From: Strigamia acuminata | Lineage: Eukaryota; Arthropoda; Chilopoda; Geophilomorpha; Linotaeniidae | Reading direction: 5' to 3' | DNA length: 60,000 nucleotides | Assembly: GCA_949358305.1 (NCBI GenBank) | Contig: OX442321.1 | Location: 10,195,605-10,255,604 of the forward strand | Shown: piece by piece, positions 31,395 to 41,165 of the stretch | Layout of the letters: the number at the start of each line of letters is the position of its first letter | Position numbering within the stretch: position 1 is the first letter of the stretch | The notes under the pieces: generated by a model | Told to the model about the DNA's origin: nothing | Seen by the model: only the letters and a program-made list of their open reading frames with translations | The model's database searches: none | Made by a program: the position numbers and the translations under genes

Positions 31395-31790
31395 ATAGAA
31401 TAACAATCTTTTAACATATCTTTGTAAACATATATTGGCAGTTATTATTAATCCATTGGTAAATTACTTAGTGATTTTTTAATTAATACGAAATTTTTTT
31501 TGTGGATTTTAATTTAAATTATTTTTATTTCAAATTCAAACATGAGAGGGGTTAACTCAAATTCCAAAACTATTCAATCTCAAAAGTAAAAATTCATTCT
31601 ATAACGTCAACAAGTCTATCCATTTTTGGAGCGCTTCTTCAAATTGACTGCTTTTTGACGTTTTCTCTGCAATACACGTTGCACTACACTTTGTAATAAT
31701 GGCCAAAAATAAACTGCAAAAAACGGTTAAAAGTGATCGCTGATGAAATTCAGAACACGGATTTTTTGTTTTGCTTTATTTTATCATTTT
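31395..31790. repeat. Segmental duplication unit, also at about 44985-45345 and partly 37965-38225
   Basis: About 400 bp downstream of importin copy B recurs almost unchanged downstream of copy F (44985-45345). Its right part recurs between C and D (37965-38225), with a weaker match near 48210-48340. Shared landmarks are CATATATTGGCAGTTATTA, AACATGAGAGGGGTTAACTC, GCAATACACGTTGCACT and GAAATTCAGAACACGGATTT. Confidence 0.85.
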
Positions 31791-31872
31791 ATACAATTAT
31801 GTCACTTTTTTTTAATTAAAAAAAAGTAACTTTAAAATTTTCCTGCGCCATTATAAAATTAGGCCCAGTTTC

Positions 31873-33913
31873 TTAGAATTTGAACCCGTCGATTGGAATT
31901 GTCACATTCGGATCAAATTTAAACCCTTGTTCGGAAGCCTGTGGTATTTTTGCAAGAACTTCAACCGCCTACAAGGAATATTTTTTTGCAAAAAAAAACA
32001 TGAATTTTAAAATTTTAAAAATTTGCTCTCACCTCGTCAGAGAAATATTGATCAATTATATCGAAAGATAAATCAAATATCTGTTCGTTCTTATGATTTT
32101 GTAGTACTTCTATGTTGTCCAAACCTGTTAAAAACGATGTAATGTAAATCAATTACTCGCTAATTTAAAACTTCTATAAAACTTACCGCCACATTTCTTG
32201 ATCATGCTACAAATAGCCACCAACTGGTTTCCAGCCATCTTAAGTATATCCGTAATGCCGTCCAAAACAACTTGAATCACTTGAACGTCTTTACACGTCA
32301 GGAGACTGCAGAAAGGCGGTATCACTCCTTCCTGTACCAGATATGCAACCTGGTTTTTGTTACCGCTGATTGTGAGGTTGCTGATGGCCCAAGCAGCTTC
32401 TTTTTGCGTTTGGAAATCACCCTGCAAACATTTCAAACACATTAATTTCATCGGAAATAATAATCATCACCACCTCACCCTTCCTAAATGATGAATTATT
32501 AAAGGAATCAGATTCGCATCGATGACTGCCTGCACTTGTTGCTGATTTCCCACAGTAATATTGGACAAAAAAAACACAGACTCCTAGAAAACGATAAAAG
32601 TCAATTTTTTTTATTTATTACATTCAATTCAAGTATTTACCTTATTGATCTTATCCTTCTGATGTGTGAGTAGGGCTGGAAAATGAGAAAGCGCGTTACA
32701 ATTTAAAACAACTTGGGTCTGTTCGTCACTGCCAGTCACAATATTTCCCACGGCCCGAAGTGCTGCTGTCTGATGAAATAGAACGTTTCAAATGTTTTTA
32801 AAAAAATTTAACCAATTTCGTATTTTTTTTCAACAAAGCTCTCCATACCTGTACTTTGACTTCTTTGTGACTTAGTAGTGGTACGAGGTACTGAACGACT
32901 CCGCAGTCTATGACCATTTGAATCTGCTCATTACCTCCATCGGTCAAATATGATAAAGCCCAAACAGTGTCTACTAAAATCTGACAATAAAAAAATAAAC
33001 AAAAAAACAAAAAAATACATCATTAATTCCATAAAGCGTTAATTTATTTACAATTTGAAACATAGTTACATTAACATCGGTATAATGAATTAGCATGCAC
33101 AAGGCGGGAAGAATCTCGTTTATAGTTTCGGCAGGAGGGCTCGGATCTTTGTTGCGACACAAGTTCACTATGACCCACGTTACGTTGCGTAGAAATGAAA
33201 TAGGAATTTCGGGATTTATTAAGGCTAGTAATGGCTGAACTACACCCAAAGAAATAACATAGTCTCGTAACCCGGGTTCATTTCCAATAATGTTTCCTAG
33301 TGCCCAAACAGCTTGCTCGCAGACATTCTGGTGCGGAGAATGTAAAAGCTGTAAGAATAGTGGCACCACTCCTAAGACATTGAGAATTGGATTCAAAATT
33401 ATTCAAAATGTGTTGGTAAAACACGTTTTATACTAGTAGTACCTGCATTTACAACCGCTTGCGTCTGTTGCGACGTGCCGGATGCAATATTTGTCAATGC
33501 CCACGCAGCTTCGAATTGAAGAGACGCGCTGAAATTGAAATTGAATTTAACGTGATTAATGTGCATTTTTCAGTGGATTTAATTTAATATAATTTTCATT
33601 TGTCTTACTTTTCATGGCATTCTAAACAACGAACTAAAATTGGTAGTATTCCCGATTGAATCAAATCGTCTATGGGAGGATTTCTATCACTGGACAAAAG
33701 CTTTCTAGCAGCTTGCACAGCACTTAATTGTAAAGTTGGTTGATTACTGCTCGCGTTTAAAACTATCGTCTCCAAACTGGTGTGGTTAACACTTTTGTCA
33801 GGTTTGATTCCGTTGGTCGAGTCTTTTTGCAGCACATTACGTCGTTTCGATAAAGATTCTTTGTGTTTATTTTTTTTCAGCTTCACGGTCACTTCGTTTC
33901 TTCTTCTTCGCAT
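31873..33913 (-). CDS. Importin-alpha copy B
   Basis: This copy is closest to G. The IBB exon (33605-33913) begins [20 protein letters not shown] and keeps most basic residues. ARM exons follow without frameshift: [99 protein letters not shown]. The last exon gives [15 protein letters not shown] and ends at 31873-31875. Importin-alpha carries NLS cargo to importin-beta. The NLS-binding Trp/Asn pairs are mostly intact; in ARM7 the Trp is Phe. No counterpart of the first coding exon of G was found, so translation would start at the MRRRR methionine. It could be a working but N-terminally shorter paralogue. Confidence 0.8.
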
Positions 33914-34841
33914 TTCTTATGGGATAGTAGTGAAATGAATAAGGAATAAATTGTAATTTTTTTAAAAAAAGCTTTGTTATGTCCGCGCCGTGTTTCAATT
34001 TTTGGACAAACAATATTCTCTGGATAAATCATTGTGCACCGAACAATTTTAAATGTAAATAATGCAAGTTCTCATTGGCATTATGTGGTTGCCTGGTAAT
34101 ACACACCGCAAGAAATCTCGTCGATTGTGCCAATTAATATCTTGAGACTAAAGATAATCATTATTGCTGCGTAGAACTGTCTTGGCGAGAACTCGCATGC
34201 CTTTTAGGTTGGGCGCGCGTTGGGTTGCTTTCGAACGTTGGCTTCTCGGCTGTACGTATAGAGCCCAGTTGCTCTTCAGAATGCAGCGTTTCGTCGGTGA
34301 ACGTTTGGTTTCTGTCTTTACTCTGTCTATAGCTTGATAAATACTATTCAAAAGCCGTTTTAGTTTTAGTTTCCACCCGGTTCGTTTTTCTCATATTTCC
34401 ATATAAAAGCAATTTTTACAAGAATTTTTACAAGAATTTTTAGAATTTTTGCAGGAATTTTTATAATTTTTACAGGAATTTTTATAATTTTTACAGGAAT
34501 TTTTAGAATTTTTACAGGGATTTTTAGAATTTTTACAGGAATTTTTAGAATTTTTACAGGAATTTATTATAATGATTTTTAAAAATAAGTTTATTCAGTT
34601 GCCAAATTATTTTTCATTTAATTTGTACATAAAAAAAAAGTTATTTTAGTTTTTTATTTTTCTTTTTAATAGAAAAATATACTTTCTTGCAGGAGTGTTC
34701 ACGAATACATAGTTAGGTTGTTTTTTAAAAAAAATTTAAAAAGTAACTAAATTTCTTCAGTGTCTTTATAAAATTAGGCTCACATCAGAATTTGAAACCG
34801 TCGGTTGAAGTTTTTATACTCGGATCAAATGGAAACTCTTG
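33914..34841. other. Spacer between importin copies B and C
   Basis: The spacer holds a moderately GC-rich patch (about 34140-34350) with an unrecognised 67-codon minus-strand ORF, then a 21-bp-period minisatellite (34409-34570) and a poly-T/A stretch. No supported gene. Confidence 0.5.
34409..34570 (+). repeat. AT-rich minisatellite, unit about 21 bp
   Basis: Direct repeats of the form TTTTTACAGGAATTTTTAGAA, about seven units with substitutions. Confidence 0.85.
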
Positions 34842-37002
34842 TTAAGCAGCATTCGGAATCGGAGCAGGATCCTCATCCACCTACAAACAATTAAAAAAAC
34901 CACAACAACAAAACAAAAAACAATATAAATTTTAAACTTTAAAATTTTCAAAATTGCTCTCACCGATTCACAGAAAAATTCATCAATTATATAGGACGAT
35001 AATACACTTATCTGTTCGTCCTGATGATTCTGTAATTCTTCTATTGTACCCAAACCTGTTAAAAACGATGTATATTAATCATTCAGTTGCTACTTTATAA
35101 CTTCTATAAAACTTACCGCCACATTTCTTGATCATGCTACAAATTGCCCCCAACTGGTTTCCACGCATCTCGAGAATATTCGTAATGCCGTCCAAGACAA
35201 ATTTAATCACTTGAACGTCTTTACACGTCAGGAGACTGCAGAAGGGCGGTATCACTCCTTCCTGTACCAAATATTCAATCTGGTTTTGGTTGCCATTGAC
35301 TGTTAGGTTGTTGATGGCCCAAACGGCATCCTGTTGTGTTTGGATATTCCCCTGCAAACATTTAAAACACATTAATTGCATCGCTAATGGGAATCACTGT
35401 CTCACCTTTCCTAAATGATGAATTATTAAAGGAATCAGATTCGCATCAATAACTGCCTGCACTTGTTGCTGATTTCCCGCAGTAATATTCGCCAAAAACC
35501 ACAGGGACTCCTAAAATATTAAAAAAAATCAATTTATTTACCGGTAATCGTTAAAATTAATTTAAATGTTTACCTTATTGATTTTAAAACTCTGATGCGT
35601 GAGTAGGGTTGGAAAATGAGAAAGCGCGTTGCAATTTAAAACAACTTGCGTCTGTTCCTCACTACCAGTCATCACTATCTTTCCTAAAGCACATAGTGCC
35701 GCTGTCTGGTCGAATAAAAAGTTAAAATGGTTTAACGAAGTTTAACCAATTTTGCATTTTTGAAAAAAAGGCTACCAATACCTTTACTTTGACTTCTGGG
35801 TGACTTAGAAGTGATACGAGGTCCTGAACGACTCCGCAGTCTAGGACCATTTGGATCTGCTCATTACTTCCATCGGCCAAATATGATAAAGCAGAAACAG
35901 TGAGTACTAGAATCTGACAAACAAATATCGTTAACTTCCAAAAGGAATTAATTTATTAAAAATTTTAAAGATATTTACATGGATATCAGTATGATGAATT
36001 TGCTTGCACAAGACAGGAAGAAGCTCGTTTATAGTTTCGACAGGAAGACACGGATCTTTGTTGCTGCGACACAATTTCTCTACGACCAATATTATTTCCC
36101 GGAGAAGTAAAATGGAAATTTCGGGTTTTATTAAGGCTAGTAATGGTTTAAGAAGGCCCAAAGAAATAATATAGTCTCGTAACCTGGGACCATCTTCAAT
36201 AACGTTTCCTAGTGCCCAAACAGATTGCCCGCAAACAATCTCGTGCGGAGAATGCAAAAGCTGTAAGAATAATGGCACAGCTCCTTAAACGGATTGGAAT
36301 CAAAATTTAAAATTAAAAATGTTTTCGTAAATTAGGTTCTAGAGGGAAAATACCTGCATTTACAACAGCTTGCGTCTGTTGCGACGTGCCACCTGCAATA
36401 CTTCCCAATACCCACGCAGCTTCGAATTGAAGGGATTTACTAAAATTGAAATTGAAATTGAAATTGAATTTAACGAGCATGTTTCACTGGATTTTATTTT
36501 ATTTGTTTTACTTTTCGTGGAATTCTAATTTATTAACTAAAATTGGTAGTATTCCGGATTGAATCAAATCGTCTATTGGAGGATTTATACCACTGGATAA
36601 AAGCTTTCTAAGAGTTTGTACAGCACGTAATTGTACGGCTGGGTAATCACTGCTCGCGTTTAAAACTATCGTCTCCAAACTGGGGTCTTTAAGACCTATG
36701 TCAGCTTCGTCTCTGTCTGTGAAGTCTGCATGCGCAGTTGCGTCTCCGTCTGTCGAGTCTGCTTGCGCAGTTTCGTTTCCGTCTGTCGAGTCTGCTTGCG
36801 CAGTTTCGTTTCCGTCTGTCGAGTCTGCTTGCGCAGTTTCGTCTCCGTCTGTCGAGTCAATTTGCGCAGTTTCATCTTCGTCAGTCGAGTGTCTTTGCGC
36901 AGATTCGTCTTTGCTGGTCTTGTCTGATTCCGGCACATTGCTTTGTTTCAATAAAGATCCTTCACTTTTACTTTTTGACAGCTCCACGGTCACTTCATTC
37001 AT
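34842..37002 (-). CDS. Importin-alpha copy C: divergent, IBB and NLS pocket eroded
   Basis: The start is ATG at 37002 ([20 protein letters not shown]), just after a TTTTCAG acceptor. The IBB that normally reads [19 protein letters not shown] has Ser or neutral residues in place of nearly all Arg/Lys. Six in-frame 11-aa units ([11 protein letters not shown] type, 33 bp) then expand the linker. ARM exons are open: [84 protein letters not shown]. Where importin-alpha has W..N pairs, ARM2 Asn is Ser and ARM4 Trp/Asn are Leu/Lys. A TAA (34842-34844) after [11 protein letters not shown] removes the last 19 or so residues present in G. The long preserved frame argues against simple decay. Confidence 0.75.
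36715..36912 (-). repeat. 33-bp in-frame tandem repeats in the IBB linker of copy C
   Basis: Six 11-residue units: [44 protein letters not shown] (twice) and [11 protein letters not shown]. Copy D has three units (40255-40350). G has a single acidic stretch, [12 protein letters not shown], the likely seed. Confidence 0.9.
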
Positions 37003-37870
37003 AGCGGAATACTGAAAATATATAACATACACTGTGGAATCTTCTGTCTCATTCAGATATTGTGGTCTGTGTTAAGCTTCTAAATTTGGGAGTGTACTTT
37101 AGAATTAGGCCCGCTTCAGAATAGGCCCAAAATTTGGATACTTACCAAACAAACATAATTTGGGCTTATTTCATTGGAGCTAAATCCCTGTATTCAAAAG
37201 AAAATAAAAGACATGCTTTTACTGAAAACTTTTGTAATCGATTGACTTCAAGGCTACTTGAATCCGTTTTATACAAGAAGTAATAGGTTGCTTAGTATTG
37301 GGTTGCTAGTCATTTTATATTGTTAAGTTATTCCTCGATTCAAAATTGTTACGTTAGTGTTGTATTAGACCAATACCTAACTCTTTGACATAACTCCTCC
37401 CTTACGATTATGAATATGTGACTTGCTGTGATGTCATTGAACATGATTACATTATTTTATTTTCAAATTCACAATGCAATGATCCGCATTAGAGTACTGA
37501 CTGTTGGAATGGCTCCGGCTGTAAAAATCAACTTATAAGAATAATTCAAACAAAAGCGAGATTAACCTATAGAATTAAAGTCTCTCAAAAGTCAAAGCGA
37601 CATCAACGAATTGGTCCATTTGGTGCAATTCTGTAAATTTACAGCTTGCCTTCTCTGCGGTACACGTTGCACTGCACTGTAATGTAATTATCAGAATCGT
37701 TTCAGGCTTCCCTGCTGCCCAGATGCAATGGGCGGCATATGAAACTGAACATCTCCGCTGCCCGCAAGACCCTTCCGCCCGGCTGTCGTGCACCCCTTGC
37801 TTCCCCGCTTGAGACGCCCTTGGTATTTATGGCCAAACATTGCCACAAACGATTCCATCCGGTTCATTTT
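37003..37870. repeat. Segmental duplication upstream of copy C, paired with the region upstream of copy D
   Basis: The sequence matches 40444-40804 followed by 43263-43812, interrupted there by an LTR element. Landmarks include ACACTGTGGAATCTTCTGTC, ATTAGGCCCGCTTCAGAAT, TTATTCCTCGATTCA, ACCAATACCTAACTCTTTGAC and CCTGCTGCCCAGATGCAAT. This copy has the undisturbed insertion site CTAGTCATT near 37308. Confidence 0.88.
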
Positions 37871-38320
37871 CTTTTGAAATTTCCATATCAACTATCAAAG
37901 CAACAAGCATTGACCTTTGGTTTCCATGGAATGGCTCCAGCGAGTCGACAAAAGTGCAAGCAAAATTCAAACATGAGAGGGGTTAACTCAAATTCCAAAA
38001 CAATTTAATCTCAAAAGTAAAAACTCCCTCTCATGTAAACAAGTCTATCCATTTGGAGCGCTTCTTCAATTGACTGCTTTTTGTCGTTTTCTCTGCAATA
38101 CACGTTGCACTGCACAATGGCCAAAAACTGCAAAAAACGGTTAAAAGTGATCGCTAATGAAATTCAGAACACGGATTTTCTGTTTTGCTTTATTTTATTA
38201 TTTTATACAATTATGTTTTTTTTTTTAAATAAAAAAAAACAACTTTTAATTTTTCTGCCCACATCAGAATTTTAAACCGTCGGTTGAAATTTGTATACTC
38301 GGATCAAATGGAAACCCTTG
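37871..38320. other. Spacer between importin copies C and D
   Basis: The spacer holds the partial repeat of the 31395 unit (37965-38225) and AT-rich sequence. No gene is visible. Confidence 0.5.
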
Positions 38321-40443
38321 TTAAGCAGCATTCGGAATCGGAACAGGATCCTCATCCGCCTATAAACGATTAAAAAAACAACAACAACAAAAACAAAAAA
38401 CAATATAAATTTTAAACTTTAAAATTTTCAAAATTGCGCTCACCGATTCACGGAAAAATTCATCAATTATATAGGACGCTAATACATTTATCTGTTCGTT
38501 CTGATGATTCTGTAGTTCTTCTATAGTGCACAAACCTGTTAAAAACGATATAATATTAGTCATTCAGTTGCTATTTTATAACTTCGCAACTTGCCGCCAC
38601 ATTTCTTGATCGTGGTACAAATTGCTTCTAACTGGTGTTCAGCCTTCTCGAAAATATTTATAATTCCGTTCAAGACAACTTGAATCACCTTATCGTCTTT
38701 ACACGTCAGTAGACTGCAAAAGGGCCGTATCACATCTTCCTGTACCAAATATGCAATCTGGTTTTGGTTGCCATTGATTGTTAGGTTGATGATGGCCCAA
38801 ACGGCTTCCTCTCGTGTTTGGGTATTCCCCTGCAAACATTTCAAACCCATTAATTGCATCGCTAATAGAAATCACTGTCTCACCTTTCCTAAATGATGAA
38901 TTGTTAAAGGAATCAGATTCGCATCAATAACTGCCTGCACTTGTTGCTGATTTCCCGCAGTAATACGCGACAAAAAAAACAGAGCGATCTACCAAAATCA
39001 ACAAAAATATTAAAATATTAAAAATATTAAAATTAAATTTAAATGTTTACCGTATTGATTTTAAAACACTGATGCGTGAGTAGGGTTGGAAAATAAGAAA
39101 GCGGGTTACAATTTAAAACAACTTGCGTCCGTTCCTCACTACCAGTCACTATCTTTCCTAATACCGTAAGTGCCGCACTCTGGTCGAATAAAAAGTTTAA
39201 AAGGTTTAACGAAGTTTAACCAATTTTGCATTTTTGAAAAAAAGGCTACCAATACCTTTACCATGACATCTGTGTGACTTAGAAGTGATACGAGGTCCTG
39301 AACGACTTCGCAGTCTATGATCATTTGAATCTGCTCATTACTTCCATCGGCCAAATGTGATAAAGCCCAAACAGTGTATAATAGAATCTAACAATAAAAA
39401 AAATTACAAAAAAATATCGTTACCTTCCAAAAGAAATTAATTTATTAAAAATTTTAAAGATATTTACGGGGATATCAGAAAGATGAATTAGCTTGCACAA
39501 GACAGGAAGAAGCTCGTTTATAGTTTCGACAGGAAGAAGCTCGTTTATGGTTTCGACAGGAAGAAGCTCGTTTATAGTTTCGACAGAAGGACATGGATCT
39601 TTGTTGCGACACAATTTCTCTACGACCAGTATTATTTCCCGGAAAAGTGTAAGGGAAATTTCGGGTTTTATTAAGGCTAGTAATGGTTTAACAAGGCCCA
39701 AAGAAATAACATAGTCTCGTAACCTGGGTCCATCTCCAATAACGTTTCCTAGTGCCGAAACAGATCGCACGCAGACAATCTCGCGCGGAGAATGTAAAAG
39801 CTGTAAGAATAATGGCACAGCTCCTTAAACGGATTGGAATCAAAATTTAAAATTAAAAATGTTTTCGTAAATTGGGTTGTAGAGGGGAAATACCTGCATT
39901 TACAACAGCTTGCGTCTGTTCCGACGTGCCACCTGCAATACTTCCCAATACCCACGCAGCTTCGAATTGAAGGGATTTACTAAAATTGAAATTGAAATTG
40001 AAATTGAATTTAACGAGCATGTTTCACTGGATTTTATTTTATTTGTTTTACTTTTCGTGGCATTCTAATTTATTAACTAAAATTGGTAGTATTCCGGATT
40101 GAATCAAATCGTCTATTGGAGGATTTTTACCACTGGATAAAAGCTTGCTAAGAGTTTTTACAGCACGTAATTGTACGGCTGGGTAATCACTGCTCGCGTT
40201 TAAAACTATCGTTTCCAAACTGAGGTCGTCAAGATCTTCGTCAGCTTCGTCTCCGTCTGTCGAGTTTGCTTGCGCAGTTTCGTTTCCGTCTGTCGAGTCT
40301 GCTTGCGCAGTTTCGTCACCGTCTGTCGAGTCAATTTGCGCAGTTTCGTCTTTGCTGGTCTTGTCTGATTCCGGCACATTGCTTTGTTTCAATAAAGATC
40401 CTTCACTTTTACTTTTTGTCAGCTCCACGGTCACTTCATTCAT
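38321..40443 (-). CDS. Importin-alpha copy D: sister of C, strongly eroded
   Basis: The start is ATG at 40443 ([20 protein letters not shown]), with the same loss of basic IBB residues as C and three 11-aa linker repeats. Exons are open: [41 protein letters not shown], a threefold [42 protein letters not shown]. The W..N ladder is lost in ARM2 (N to S), ARM3 (W to S), ARM4 and ARM7 (W to F, N to R). The donor after KKCGG is GCAAGT where all other copies have GTAAGT, so a GC-AG intron is needed. It shares with C the TAA (38321-38323) that removes the C-terminal tail. Confidence 0.7.
39527..39595 (-). repeat. 27-bp in-frame triplication in copy D
   Basis: The peptide ETINELLPV occurs three times in a row; C, B and G have it once. 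The DNA units differ by one or two bases, so the expansion is recent. Confidence 0.9.
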
Positions 40444-40537
40444 AGCGGAATACTTAAAATATATAACATACACTGTGGAATCTTCTGTCTCATTCAGATA
40501 TTGTGGTCTGTGTTAAGCTTCTAAATTTGGGGGTGTA

Positions 40538-40644
40538 CTTTAGAATTAGGCCCGCTTCAGAATGGGCCCAAAATTCGGTTACTTACTAAACAAGTAGTAG
40601 TAACCAAATTTTGGGCCCATTCTGAAGCGGGCCTAATTCTAAAG
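40538..40644. repeat. Near-perfect foldback palindrome (45-bp arms)
   Basis: Arms 40538-40582 and 40600-40644 are reverse complements with one mismatch, around a 17-nt spacer. The upstream region of copy C (about 37098-37160) has only the left arm and part of the spacer. Confidence 0.92.
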
Positions 40645-40804
40645 TGACTCCAAATTTGGGCTTATTTCATTGGAGCATAATCCCTGTATTCAAAAGAAAA
40701 TAAGACATGCTTTTACTGAAAACTTTTGTAATCGATCGACTTCAAGGCTACTTGAATACCTTTTATTCAAGAAGTAATAGGTTGCCTAGTATTTGGTTGC
40801 TAGT

Positions 40805-40987
40805 TGGAGTATCTCGTACTCCACTTTTGTTTATGATAATTTGTGACGCGGCCGATTGCAGCGCCACCTACGTTGTTACTCGATTAAAAGACACTTATGC
40901 AAATAAGCCCACTCAACATGGTCGTCTTCTAGTCCGTTCTTTTCCAATCCAACACCATCGATCTGAATCCATTACAAGAACACATCA
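40805..40987 (+). repeat. 5' LTR
   Basis: This 183-bp direct repeat is identical to 43075-43257 except for one base (GCGGCC against GCTGCC). Confidence 0.95.
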
Positions 40988-41165
40988 ATTGGCGACGAGG
41001 GATGGGATATTCGTTTCCAGAACAATATCCACAAGTTTTGATTGTTTTAATGCGATTTTTGACGATTTTCGGACTTTTCGACCACGCGCTCGTGCGCTAG
41101 GCCTAACACGTCTCCGTGAGTTTTTCCCAACACGTTTTCATCTTTTCGTATTCTTTGCCGTTACA

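Noticed and set aside
34148-34351. Minus-strand 67-codon ORF in the B-C spacer
   Set aside because: No recognisable domain, no splice partners and no second copy. Retained only as a note in the spacer entry.
36696-37015. Overlapping ORFs on both strands across the copy C linker repeats
   Set aside because: They are shadow frames of a 33-bp tandem repeat whose unit length is a multiple of three; only the minus-strand importin frame connects to exons.
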